Part shown: piece by piece, positions 44,966 through 53,573 of the stretch
How the letters are laid out: every line of letters starts with the position of its first letter
How positions within the stretch are numbered: position 1 is the stretch's first letter
Origin: Thermoleophilia bacterium SCSIO 60948
GTDB taxonomy: Bacteria; Actinomycetota; Thermoleophilia; Solirubrobacterales; 70-9
Length of the DNA stretch: 64,000 nucleotides
Assembly (NCBI GenBank): GCA_021496505.1
Contig: CP053031.1
Location: 2,534,001-2,598,000, forward strand
Direction: 5' to 3'
Made by a program: the position numbers and the translations under genes
The notes under the pieces: generated by a model
The model's input: only the letters and a program-made list of their open reading frames with translations
Told to the model about the DNA's origin: nothing
Databases searched by the model: none

Positions 44966-46569
44966 GAGCCGCCCATCAGGTAGTCCATGAGCAGGTCCGC
45001 CTCGCGAGCGCTCGCGGTCGTCGCGCCGCCCGCCTCAACCTGCTCGGCCTCAGTTCCGTCCTCGGAACCGGCCTCAGGCTCTCCCTCGGGCTCGTCGACC
45101 GTGCCGTCGTCGTCGGGGTCCTGCGGCATCGGCGGAGTCTCGGTCTCCGGCTCGGGCTCCAGTTCCGCCGCGGGACCGTCGGGCGCCTCGATCTCGCTTC
45201 CGTCGCCAAGGCCCCCCAGGGCGGTGGCAGCGTCCTCGACACCGAGGGTCTTGATGCTGGCCGGCGCAGACGCGGTCGACTGGGCCAGGTCGAAGCGTCC
45301 ACCCTCGCAACCGGTGAACGGCCGGGGCTGGTACTCGAGACAGTTCGTGATCACCAGGACTGCGCGGAAGTAGTGCCCGAAGTCGTCGTAGCCATTTGCT
45401 GAGCCGGCCCCGTTGTAGATGAACTCGAGCAGATTCGGGTAGGCGTCCTGACGGTTGAGCGAGCCCAGCAGCGACTTCAGGTCCCCCGCCGGCCGTTGAG
45501 TCGCAGTTGCGAGGTTGCGGATATCGCGGATCACCGGGTCGGCGTTGTTGAGCGGCTCCGTCGTGCGCTCCGAGGCCTCGCCGAGCGAGCGCAGCGCCGG
45601 GGTCGCGGCACGCGAGAACGGACCAAGCGCCTGGCTCGTTCGAACGAGGCTCGGCGCGGCGGCGGCGAAGTCGGCGAGCGTCGGGCGCGCTTGGTCGGAG
45701 AAGTTCTCGAGCCGGCGCATCGTGAGCGTCACCTCGTCGAGCGCCGGCGGCAGCTCGACGAGCCCGGCCTCGATGTCGTCGCGGCGCTCGGCCGCGGCGG
45801 CTGCGGACTGCTGGGCGTTGCGGATGAACCCGGTCAGCCTCTCGCGCTCGGCGGCGAGCGGCTCGAGCGAGGCGTCGGAGTCCTCGGCGAGCTGGGAGAG
45901 CGTCTGGTTCTGCTCGGCGAGGATCGCCAGGACCTCGTTGGTCTGGCGAAGCGCGGGGCTCGTGCGCCGGATCGTCTCGTTGAGCTCGTCGCCGCGGGTC
46001 GCGAAGCCGGCGCCGAGATCATTGAGGATCAAGCGAAAGCGGTCGGCGTAGGACTCGCGCATGATGTTGTTGACCAGGTCGAGGTCGACGGCCTTGCCGT
46101 TCTGCTCGATGGGCAGCAGGTACTGGCCCTCGCCCGGCTCGCCCTCGCCGATCCTCTCGAGCGGTGGCGGCGGCTCGACCCCGGCGGCGCGCGGACGGGT
46201 CGGATCGCACTCGACGAACTTCTCGCCGATGAACGACTGCGGGCGGATGATGCACGTCGCGTCCTGGCGGAAGTCCTGGAAGGCCTCATCCTCGATCCTC
46301 AGCACGACGACGGCCTTGCCCGGGTCGGGCGAGCCGTCGGCGTGAACGGCCTCGGTCTCGTTCGTGATTCCGACGTCCGAGATCACGCCGACCTTGGCTC
46401 CGGCGACTCGGACCTCCTCATCGGGGACGACGAAGCCGCCGTTGTCGAAGATCGCGCGGACGTAGTAGCCCTCGCCGTCGCCGACCTCGGCGTCTCGCGA
46501 GCCCTGCGCGACGACGAACAGGCAGATCGCCGCGATCAGCCCCGCGGATATGAGCAGCGCCCGTCTCAT
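44962..46569 (-). CDS. MCE-family protein (second of array), long acidic tail
   Basis: The 535-residue protein has an anchor at about residues 5-22 and an MCE domain (about 33-125, with VRVAGAKVGVISDVGI and SFIGEKFVECDPT) that holds an insert (AVHADGSPDPGK) between strands. The helical region has repeated heptads (about 170-370). The C-terminus is special: after a cysteine-bearing segment (CLEYQPRPFTGCEGG) comes about 80 residues rich in E, P, D and G, ending in DLLMDYLMGGS. The tail might contact the cell wall or a partner. 4-nt overlaps link it to both neighbours. Confidence 0.92.
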   Translation of the reverse strand: MRRALLISAGLIAAICLFVVAQGSRDAEVGDGEGYYVRAIFDNGGFVVPDEEVRVAGAKVGVISDVGITNETEAVHADGSPDPGKAVVVLRIEDEAFQDFRQDATCIIRPQSFIGEKFVECDPTRPRAAGVEPPPPLERIGEGEPGEGQYLLPIEQNGKAVDLDLVNNIMRESYADRFRLILNDLGAGFATRGDELNETIRRTSPALRQTNEVLAILAEQNQTLSQLAEDSDASLEPLAAERERLTGFIRNAQQSAAAAAERRDDIEAGLVELPPALDEVTLTMRRLENFSDQARPTLADFAAAAPSLVRTSQALGPFSRAATPALRSLGEASERTTEPLNNADPVIRDIRNLATATQRPAGDLKSLLGSLNRQDAYPNLLEFIYNGAGSANGYDDFGHYFRAVLVITNCLEYQPRPFTGCEGGRFDLAQSTASAPASIKTLGVEDAATALGGLGDGSEIEAPDGPAAELEPEPETETPPMPQDPDDDGTVDEPEGEPEAGSEDGTEAEQVEAGGATTASAREADLLMDYLMGGS

Positions 46570-48002
46570 GGCCCTGGCGGCACCTGCGACGGCTCGCAGA
46601 GTCCTGCGAGGTTGCCATCGTCGAGAAACGGATTCGATCCATCGGATGCTGGCTGCGTCCCCGCGCCGGGACAGCGTTCGAACGGTCCGAAGTCGTTCAC
46701 GTCATAGGCGTCGAAACCGTCCAGCTGGTCGGAGTCGCTGATCGGCTCGAGATCGCCCGTGCCGGGGTCGTAGTCGAACAGGTTCGCGCCCGCCGGGGCC
46801 ACGCGCCCGAAGTGACCATCCGCGTCGTAGTAGGCGAAGACCTGGCCGAGGTGCGCGATCGTCGCCGTGAGCTCAGGCGTGTATGGCCGCGTCTGCTCGA
46901 CCGTCGGCTGCGACTCGTCGAGCGCCGCGATCAGTCGCGGCGTCAGCTTCCCGGCAAGGCGCTCGGTCTTCGGCAGCGCGTTCAGAGTGTCGGTCAGGTC
47001 GTTGTTGGCGCCCGAGCGGTTGAAGACGTTCTGGAGCGAGTTGAACACCGGCACCGCGTCCTGGGCCACCGGGCGTAGTCGTCCCAAGAACGGCGCCAGG
47101 TTCTTCGTCGCCGGCTTTGCGGTCTCGACGAGCGGCTCGAGGTCGTCGAGCGTGAACCGCAGGTTCAGGAAGGTCGTGTTCGCCTGGCGAAGCACGGGCG
47201 GCAGCAGCTCGAGGTCGCGGTCGAGGGCCGCGTTCTCCTGCGCGATCGCGCCGAGCGCGGCGTTCGAGTTCGCGATCAGCGACGAGAGCTCGTCGCGGCG
47301 CTCGGCGACGGCGTTGAAGACGCTCGAACTCGATGCGAGGAAGTCCGAGAGCGCCTGCTGGTCGCGGTTGAGCTCGGCGAGCAGGTTGCGCGTCGAGACG
47401 ATGCCCGGGTTGAGGAACTTGTAGGTGCGGTTGGCCTCCTCGAGGTTCCCGGTGTAGACCGTCCCGAAGCCGCCGATGAAGTTCTGGAGGCCCTTCCGGG
47501 TCTTGGCGTCGAACGTGTCGAAGAGCTGGTCGACGTCGACCGGGGCCGTCGTCTCGTCGCCCGACAGCACCGCGCCGTCCTTGAGCTCCGGCGCGTTGTT
47601 CGGACCCATGGTCAGGGCGATGTAGCGGTTGGCGATCCCCGAGAGCGAGGTCGCGCGGATCACCGCGGTGGTGCCCTCGTGGAGCGGCTCGTCGGTCGTG
47701 ATCGAGACCTCGGCCTGGGCGTTGTCGGAGAGCTCGATTTCGTCGATGATCCCGACCGGCTGTCCGGCGACCAGGACCTCGTTGCCGGTCACGAGCTGCC
47801 CGCCGTTCTCGAACATGAGCTTGTAGCGGTGACCGGGATCGCCACCCAGAAGCAACAGGACGATCACCGCGGCGACCGCGACGAAGGCGAGGACGGCGAT
47901 CAGGCGCGCAAGCCGCGGACCCCGTGACGGGCCTTCAACTCGCGAACTCCCCGCTTCCACCTCTAGCCGCTCTCTCCCTCGAAATGAGCGAGAGGAGCGC
48001 AC
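46566..48002 (-). CDS. MCE-family protein (first of array)
   Basis: The 478-residue protein is the promoter-proximal gene of the array. The GTG at 48002 is the outermost start; a GTG at 47960 is an alternative. The anchor is at about residues 33-53 and the MCE domain at about 58-140 (VLVAGQPVGIIDEIEL, SGIANRYIALTMG). The helical region follows to about 370, then a domain rich in aspartate with two cysteines (ERCPGAG and AGLCEPS). The 188-bp upstream region should hold the promoter of the whole array and has a palindrome at 48102-48116. Confidence 0.92.
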   Translation of the reverse strand: MRSSRSFRGRERLEVEAGSSRVEGPSRGPRLARLIAVLAFVAVAAVIVLLLLGGDPGHRYKLMFENGGQLVTGNEVLVAGQPVGIIDEIELSDNAQAEVSITTDEPLHEGTTAVIRATSLSGIANRYIALTMGPNNAPELKDGAVLSGDETTAPVDVDQLFDTFDAKTRKGLQNFIGGFGTVYTGNLEEANRTYKFLNPGIVSTRNLLAELNRDQQALSDFLASSSSVFNAVAERRDELSSLIANSNAALGAIAQENAALDRDLELLPPVLRQANTTFLNLRFTLDDLEPLVETAKPATKNLAPFLGRLRPVAQDAVPVFNSLQNVFNRSGANNDLTDTLNALPKTERLAGKLTPRLIAALDESQPTVEQTRPYTPELTATIAHLGQVFAYYDADGHFGRVAPAGANLFDYDPGTGDLEPISDSDQLDGFDAYDVNDFGPFERCPGAGTQPASDGSNPFLDDGNLAGLCEPSQVPPGP

Positions 48003-48101
48003 CCCGGAAACGCTCTGCTTCCGGCATCACTCCCCTCCCCTGGACGCGAGATGCTAAACGGTGGATGACCCGAATGGGTGGATTTGGCTTGGGATGAGCG
48101 A

Positions 48102-48116
48102 TTAACCCTCGGTTAA
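48102..48116. promoter_or_regulatory. Palindromic operator candidate upstream of MCE array
   Basis: TTAACC at 48102-48107 and GGTTAA at 48111-48116 form a perfect inverted repeat around a 3-nt centre, in the gap between rsmI and the first MCE gene, 100 bp upstream of its start. The AT-rich halves stand out in this GC-rich DNA. A dimeric repressor site is possible. Confidence 0.45.
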
Positions 48117-48170
48117 ACGCTGCAGTTCGCCTTGGTGGACGGTACGTCGAACGGGCTGTTTCCGGAGTCG

Positions 48171-48193
48171 TAGTTGCGAGTGGATCGCAACTA
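48171..48193 (-). terminator. Hairpin at the end of rsmI
   Basis: TAGTTGCGA at 48171-48179 pairs perfectly with TCGCAACTA at 48185-48193 around a 5-nt loop; the right arm includes the rsmI stop codon. No T-run follows. It probably separates rsmI transcription from the MCE array, which runs in the same direction. Confidence 0.5.
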
Positions 48194-49021
48194 GCGCCGT
48201 GGGTCCCTTCCAGTCAGCTCGCGGTAGAGATCGTTCGGACGCGCGCCCGTGAGGCTTGCGACCACCTGCGCCGCGGCGCGGGGCTTCGCGCCGGCCGTGA
48301 CGAGCCGGCGGAGCGCATCGACCGCCAGTGCGTCGGTGCCTCCGGCCGCTCCCTGCGCGTCGCCGGGGCCGATCACGACGACGATCTCCCCGCGCGCACC
48401 GTCGCGGAACGAGCGCGCGAGCTCGGCAAGCGATCCGCGCCGGACCTCCTCGTGGAGCTTCGTCAGCTCGCGGCAGACGGCGGCCGGGCGGTCGGGCGCG
48501 AGCGCCGCGAGCGCGGTCAGCGACTGACCGATCCGTCGCGGCGACTCAAAGGCGATCGTCGTCGAATCATTGCGGAGGATCCGCTCGAGCTCGCTCTCTC
48601 GCCGCGGCAGGAAGCCTTCGAATCGCCAGCGGTCCGGCGGCAGTCCCGAGGCGACCAGCGCGGTGACGACCGAGGAGGGTCCCGGCAGGACCTCGACCGG
48701 TAGGTCGCGCTCGATGCAGGCGCGGATCAGCGGATAACCGGGGTCGGAGACCGCGGGCATGCCGGCGTCCGAGACGAGCGCCACCTGCGCGCCCCGCTCG
48801 ATCTGCTGCGCGATCTGGGTCGCACGACCCACCTCGTTCTGGTCGTGATTGGAGACAAGTCGGGCATCACGGCCGACCGCGAGCCGGTCGAGCAGCAGTC
48901 CCGTACGGCGCGTGTCCTCGCAGGCGATGATGTCGGCCTCCGCGAGGGTTCGACGGACCCGGGGCGGAAGATCCTCCATGTTGCCGATTGGGGTCGGGCA
49001 GACGACGAGGCGGCCGGCCAC
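48191..49021 (-). CDS. rsmI: 16S rRNA (cytidine1402-2'-O)-methyltransferase
   Basis: The 276-residue protein has the tetrapyrrole-methylase fold of RsmI: VVCPTPIGNMEDLPPRV at the N-terminus, IACEDTRRTG (about 32-41), VSDAGMPAVSDPGY (about 84-97) and the GFLPRR segment. The C-terminal end, with LTGARPNDLYRELTGRD, is typical. It methylates the ribose of C1402 in the ribosomal P-site region. It directly follows the ROK kinase gene (the stop and the GTG start are adjacent), so both are likely one transcript. In mycobacteria rsmI lies close to metG; here the MCE array separates them. Confidence 0.95.
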   Translation of the reverse strand: MAGRLVVCPTPIGNMEDLPPRVRRTLAEADIIACEDTRRTGLLLDRLAVGRDARLVSNHDQNEVGRATQIAQQIERGAQVALVSDAGMPAVSDPGYPLIRACIERDLPVEVLPGPSSVVTALVASGLPPDRWRFEGFLPRRESELERILRNDSTTIAFESPRRIGQSLTALAALAPDRPAAVCRELTKLHEEVRRGSLAELARSFRDGARGEIVVVIGPGDAQGAAGGTDALAVDALRRLVTAGAKPRAAAQVVASLTGARPNDLYRELTGRDPRR

Positions 49022-49978
49022 CTACGACGCCTCGGCCTCGAGGTGCTCGAGCGCCATCAGCGCCGCGCCGACCATGCCCGCGTCCGGACCGAGCTCGGCG
49101 GGCACGACCGGTGTTTCGTCCTGCGGCGGCAGCGCGCGCTCGCGCAGCTCGCGGCGTGCCGGCTCGAGAACCAGGTCCCCGGCGGCCATCACGCCGCCGC
49201 CGACCGCGAAGAGACCGGGCTCGAAGACGTTGGCGAGGCTCGTCAGCGCGGCCCCCAGCTTGCGGCCCGCCTCGGCGACGACCGCGGCCGCGATCTCGTC
49301 GCCGCCGAGCGCCGCCTCGATCACGGCCTTCCCGTCGATCTCGCCGCCGGCCTCGAGAATCTCTCCGAGCGCGCCGGAGCGCTCGCGCTCGGCGGCCGCG
49401 AGCCCGTCACGGGCGATCGCCGTCCCCGACGCGAAGGTCTCGATGCAGCCGCGCGAGCGGCACGCGCCCTGACAGGGCGGCCCGTCGAGGTCGACAATGA
49501 CGTGGCCGAGCTCGGCGCCGCCGCCGGAGCTGCCGCGGAACACTTCGCCACCGACTATCAGCCCGCCGCCGATCCCGGTGCCCAGGGTGAGGATGACGGC
49601 GACGTCGCTGCCGCGCGCGGCGCCGAAGCGGTGCTCGGCGAGGGCGGCGACGTTGGCGTCATTGTCGATCAGGACCGGAAGGCCGAGGCGCTCGGAGAGC
49701 AGGTCGCGGATCGGCACGTCCTTCAGCGGCAGGTTGACGGCCTGGATCGCGATGCCGCGCTCCCAGTCGAGCGTGCACGGGATGCCGAGCCCCACCGCCT
49801 CGGCCTCGGGAACCTCCTCGATCGCGGCCTCGAGCGAGGTCGCGATCGTCTCGATCAACTCGTCCTGGGTGTGGCCCCCGGAGGGCTTCGTCGAGCGGTG
49901 AAGCTCGGAGCGCTCGGAATCGAGGGCGCCGACGAGCATCTTCGTGCCGCCGAGGTCGGCGCCGATCGCGACCGTCAT
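49022..49978 (-). CDS. ROK-family kinase, glucokinase-like
   Basis: The 318-residue protein has the ATP-binding opening GADLGGTKMLVGALD, the catalytic DNDANVAALAEHRFG (about 100-115), the GTGIGGGLIVGG loop and the ROK zinc site: GAELGHVIVD followed by CQGACRSRGCIE, in the spacing of a known subfamily of actinobacterial glucokinases. It likely phosphorylates glucose or an N-acylated amino sugar with ATP. It has no N-terminal DNA-binding domain, so it is an enzyme and not a NagC/XylR-type regulator. It is cytoplasmic and probably co-transcribed with rsmI. Confidence 0.9.
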   Translation of the reverse strand: MTVAIGADLGGTKMLVGALDSERSELHRSTKPSGGHTQDELIETIATSLEAAIEEVPEAEAVGLGIPCTLDWERGIAIQAVNLPLKDVPIRDLLSERLGLPVLIDNDANVAALAEHRFGAARGSDVAVILTLGTGIGGGLIVGGEVFRGSSGGGAELGHVIVDLDGPPCQGACRSRGCIETFASGTAIARDGLAAAERERSGALGEILEAGGEIDGKAVIEAALGGDEIAAAVVAEAGRKLGAALTSLANVFEPGLFAVGGGVMAAGDLVLEPARRELRERALPPQDETPVVPAELGPDAGMVGAALMALEHLEAEAS

Positions 49979-50108
49979 CGCCGGCGGTCCATGCCCTGGT
50001 TGATCTCGTCTTGTGCGGCGTTCACGATCCTGCCCTGACCCGGTCCGCTCCTGCGCTCCGCCCCCGCTGCCGGAAGGTGGAGACGGACCCGGCTCGTATT
50101 GATAGCCA

Positions 50109-51314
50109 ATGGCCGACGACGAACAGCGACGCCCACCCGACTACAAGGTCTACCGCTCCCGGCGGGGACCGCTCGGTGGCCTGCGCGATTCGGTCTCGGG
50201 ACTGGGTGAGCGCTTCCGCGGCTCGAAGGGCGAAAAGGGCGGCGAGGAGCCCAAACGAGGGTCGCGCGAGCCCGGCCGGGCCAAGCCCGAGCGCTCGCGC
50301 CCGCCGGTGCGAAGAATCCTGAAATGGGCCGGTCTCGCGGCGCTCGGCTGGCTCCTGCTCAGCATCCTCGCCTTCGGTGTCTCGGCGACGATCCAGAAGG
50401 GGAAGCTCGCCGACGGCGTCACCGACGAGCTCGGCGGGGGCCCGCTGATGCTCGCCAGTCCGCAGACGATCCTCGTCCTCGGCACCGACATCCGCCCGCC
50501 CGGCTTCGGCAGCGACGCCGAGGTCGAGAGCGAGGCCTGCCGAGAGGCGGTGAGCAGCGGCGAGGCCAACGACGAGAGCTGCACGACCGGGCCGTTCCGA
50601 TCCGACACGATGATGCTGGTTCGCGCCGGCGGCGGTGTCTTCCGCAAGCTCTCGATCCCGCGTGACACGGTCGCCGAGATCCCGGGCGTCGGCGTCGACA
50701 AGATCAACGCCGCCTACGCGAACGGCGGCGCCGCGCTCGCGGCCGAGACCGTCGAGGGGTTCACGGGCACGCCGGTCGACCAGGTGGCGATCCTCGACTT
50801 CGACGGCTTCCGGCGCTTCATCGATTCGCTCGGCGGGATCGAGGTCGACCTCGACACACCGGTCTGCTCGACGGTCTCCGGCGGCGCCTTCAACCTCAAC
50901 CTCGACAAGGGCACGACCGAGCTAGACGGCTTCAAGGCGATCACGCTGGCGCGGACGCGTTCGAACTCGTGCGGCGAGGGCCAGTTCACCGGCACCGACC
51001 TCGAGCGCGAGGGCTTCCAAGCCGCCATCCTCGACGGGATCAAGGGCAGGCTGACCGACCCACTCCGCCTCCCCTACAACTTCATCAAGGGGCCGTTCAT
51101 CGGCTGGAACGCACCGAAGGCGATGGTCTCGAGCATGGGCGGACTGACGATGCCCCAGGTCGCGATCGCGGCGGCCACGGGTAGCGGCGACTCGATCGTC
51201 ATGGTCCCCGACTCGCTCGACCCGCTGACGTTCTCCCAGGAGGAATGCGAGCGTGCCGTCGAGGAGTTCCTCGGCAAGGAGCCGCCCGAGACGCCCGGCT
51301 GCTCGCCGGGCTAG
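50109..51314 (+). CDS. LytR-CpsA-Psr (LCP) family protein
   Basis: The 401-residue protein has a basic cytoplasmic N-terminus, a membrane span (about 73-93) and an outer LCP domain. Motifs are clear: LVLGTDIRP, the SDTMMLVR strand, the phosphate-binding SIPRDTVAEIP (about 180-190), VDKINAAYANGG and the ITLARTRSN segment with arginines that contact the pyrophosphate. LCP enzymes move polyprenyl-linked glycans onto peptidoglycan. An extra loop with two cysteines (about 140-157) may form a disulfide. It could attach the polymers made by the glycan genes elsewhere in the window, which is inference. Confidence 0.93.
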   Translation: MADDEQRRPPDYKVYRSRRGPLGGLRDSVSGLGERFRGSKGEKGGEEPKRGSREPGRAKPERSRPPVRRILKWAGLAALGWLLLSILAFGVSATIQKGKLADGVTDELGGGPLMLASPQTILVLGTDIRPPGFGSDAEVESEACREAVSSGEANDESCTTGPFRSDTMMLVRAGGGVFRKLSIPRDTVAEIPGVGVDKINAAYANGGAALAAETVEGFTGTPVDQVAILDFDGFRRFIDSLGGIEVDLDTPVCSTVSGGAFNLNLDKGTTELDGFKAITLARTRSNSCGEGQFTGTDLEREGFQAAILDGIKGRLTDPLRLPYNFIKGPFIGWNAPKAMVSSMGGLTMPQVAIAAATGSGDSIVMVPDSLDPLTFSQEECERAVEEFLGKEPPETPGCSPG

Positions 51315-51327
51315 CGCTGAGCGGCGG

Positions 51328-51693
51328 TCAGTCCGAGCTCGAGGAGCTGCTCGAGCCGCCTGAACTCGAGCCGCTCGAGCTCGAGCTCGAGCTGGACTTC
51401 GACTTCGACTTGTCGCTCGACCCGGAATCCCCGTTTCCGGAGGACGACGAGGAGGAATCGCTCGAGCTGCTCGATTCCGACGAGCTCTTCGACCCACCGT
51501 CGGCCGCCAGCTTGCCCTTGCGGGCGTAGTCGGTCGTGTAGAAGCCGGAGCCCTTGAAGTGGATCGCCGGGGCGCGCAGCACGCGGCGCGCCGGGGCGCC
51601 GCAGACCTCGCACTCGGTCAGCGCGTCCTCAGACATCGACTGGAGGGTCTCGAAGGTGTGGCCGTTGTCGCAGCGGTACTCGTAGATCGGCAT
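51328..51693 (-). CDS. FmdB-type zinc ribbon protein with serine-rich tail
   Basis: The 121-residue protein opens with MPIYEYRCDNGHTFE and continues to CEVCGAPARRV, the zinc ribbon of the FmdB regulatory-protein family (a single cysteine then C-x2-C; the fourth ligand is likely a histidine or solvent). From about residue 75 the sequence is a long tract of serine with G, D and K, probably disordered. The frame stays open through the tail, so it is not a frameshift. The function of this family is poorly known. It is convergent with the LCP gene (13-bp gap). Confidence 0.85.
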   Translation of the reverse strand: MPIYEYRCDNGHTFETLQSMSEDALTECEVCGAPARRVLRAPAIHFKGSGFYTTDYARKGKLAADGGSKSSSESSSSSDSSSSSSGNGDSGSSDKSKSKSSSSSSSSGSSSGGSSSSSSSD

Positions 51694-51832
51694 CTGAGCG
51701 CGTGAGTATCGCAAGCCGGGCGCGGGGCGCCGAGTCGTCAGGCCGGTGATCCACGAGCTCGCGGGAGCGCGTACGATCCGCGACCGCGCCCACTGAGGGG
51801 CGTAAGGGGGAGAGAGCCGGGAGGGCCGTTTG

Positions 51833-53539
51833 ATGTTCAGGGGTTCCGTCACTCGCCGGATCGCGGCGACGCTCGCGATCGCTTTCGGCTGCCTCGCGCT
51901 GCCGGCGGCCGCCTCCGCGGAGTTCGCGCCGACGAACGTGCAGGTGACGCCGGACAGCACCCAAGCCGGCTCGAACTCCGACCTGCGCATCCAGTTCACC
52001 TTCAGCGACCCGGACGAGCAGGTCAAGGACCTCATCGTCGGCCTGCCGCCCGGTCTGATCGGAAACCCGACGGTGCCGGAGACCTGCAGCGCGGCGCAGC
52101 TCAATTCCGATGCCTGTCCCGCCGCGAGCCAGGTGGGCACGGTCACCACCGGGGTGACCGCCTACCCGACGGACCCGCTTCCGGTGCCGGTGCCGTTGAG
52201 TGTCGACGGGTCGATCTACAACTTCACGCCGCAAGCGGGTGAACCGGCCCGGTTCGGCATAGTCCTCCGGCCCGTCGGCGGACTGCTCGGAAAGATCACC
52301 CTCCAATCCGGCGTCGGACTGCGTGACGACTTCGGCCTCGACACGATCCTGACCAACCTTCCGACCGAGTCGAACGGTCTCCGGACGGACATAACCTCGA
52401 TGGACCTGACGCTGAACGGGTCTGTTCACGGTGGCGGCTTCATTCGCAAGCCGACCTCGTGCGCCGCACACAGCGTCCGGGTCACGGCGAACTCCTACGA
52501 CAGCCCCGAGCCGCGAGCGGCGACCGCCAGCTTCGCGACTACGGGGTGTGACCAGCTCGAATTCACGCCCGAGTTCGCCGCGTTCGCAAAGACGGAGGGT
52601 CCGGACGACCGCACGGTCGAGACCACGACGCAGATCAAGCAGACGCTCGAGGAGGCAGGACTGCGAACAGCGAAGGTGATCCTGCCGCCTGCCTTCGGAC
52701 CGAACACCGCCCGACTGCTGCCCCAGAACTCTTGCGGCGAGGACGCGTTCGAGCAGGGCGACTGCCCCGCCAGATCTCGCGTCGGCGGCGCGGTTGCCGA
52801 GACGCCCGTGCTGGACGAGTCGATCTCAGGCGACGTCTTCGTCGTGGACCCGGACCCGGAGGCGGACCCCGACGTCACATCCGGACAGCCGCGTCTGGGT
52901 CTCGACCTTCGGGGGCCGTTGAATCTTCGCCTGCTCGGCCAGTTCATCATCCAGCTCGAGCCGCGGATCGGGGTCGGAGTCGTGTTCGACGACCTCCCCG
53001 ATATCCCGATCTCGAACTTCGAGCTGACGTTCGACGGCGGCCCGAATGGACTCAACACGACCGCCGAGGACATCTGTGGGCCGCAGCCACCCGTCTTCGA
53101 CCTGACCTTCGACTCCTACTCAGGTGATCGCGAGACCTTCTCGCAGGATGCCGAGACCGAGTGCGGCGGCGGACCGCCCGTCGGCCGCTCGAAGGCGCGG
53201 GCGCGGCTGACCGACGCGAAGCGCCCCGCGCTGCAACTCGGCGCCAGGGATCGGGCCGGGATCAAGCGGGCGACGTTCGCGATGCCGAAGCGCCTGCGAT
53301 TCACCAAGGAGCGGAGCGCCGTCAGGGCGCGGACGGGGAACGGGCGGCCGGCGAAGTTCGCGCTGAGCAAGCGCGCGATCATCGTCAGGGCCACCGACGC
53401 TCGCTCGCTCCGCGTGCGCGTCAAGAACTCGGGGCTGCGGCTGAAGGGATCGCCCGGGAAGATCCGCGGCAAGCGCGTCACGGTGACGATCCGCCGGGAC
53501 GGCGGCGGCACGACCTCGCTCAAGGCGCCGATCCGCTGA
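51833..53539 (+). CDS. Large secreted protein with C-x9-C-P modules
   Basis: The 568-residue protein starts at the ATG at 51833, with GGGAGGG about 7 nt upstream. The signal peptide ends near ALPAAASA-E (residue about 30). The mature part has two modules, each with C-x9-C-P followed by S-x-V-G (TCSAAQLNSDACPAASQVG near 86-104 and SCGEDAFEQGDCPARSRVG near 300-320), embedded in beta-rich sequence. The C-terminal 120 residues are very basic, with three beta-strand-like units (RLRFTKERSAVRAR, RVRVKNSGLRLKG, GKRVTVTIRRDG). I recognise no enzymatic motif. It may be a cell-wall or matrix protein. Confidence 0.75.
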   Translation: MFRGSVTRRIAATLAIAFGCLALPAAASAEFAPTNVQVTPDSTQAGSNSDLRIQFTFSDPDEQVKDLIVGLPPGLIGNPTVPETCSAAQLNSDACPAASQVGTVTTGVTAYPTDPLPVPVPLSVDGSIYNFTPQAGEPARFGIVLRPVGGLLGKITLQSGVGLRDDFGLDTILTNLPTESNGLRTDITSMDLTLNGSVHGGGFIRKPTSCAAHSVRVTANSYDSPEPRAATASFATTGCDQLEFTPEFAAFAKTEGPDDRTVETTTQIKQTLEEAGLRTAKVILPPAFGPNTARLLPQNSCGEDAFEQGDCPARSRVGGAVAETPVLDESISGDVFVVDPDPEADPDVTSGQPRLGLDLRGPLNLRLLGQFIIQLEPRIGVGVVFDDLPDIPISNFELTFDGGPNGLNTTAEDICGPQPPVFDLTFDSYSGDRETFSQDAETECGGGPPVGRSKARARLTDAKRPALQLGARDRAGIKRATFAMPKRLRFTKERSAVRARTGNGRPAKFALSKRAIIVRATDARSLRVRVKNSGLRLKGSPGKIRGKRVTVTIRRDGGGTTSLKAPIR

Positions 53540-53573
53540 GCCGCCTCCGAGCCGCGCATATAGCCTCGAACCG

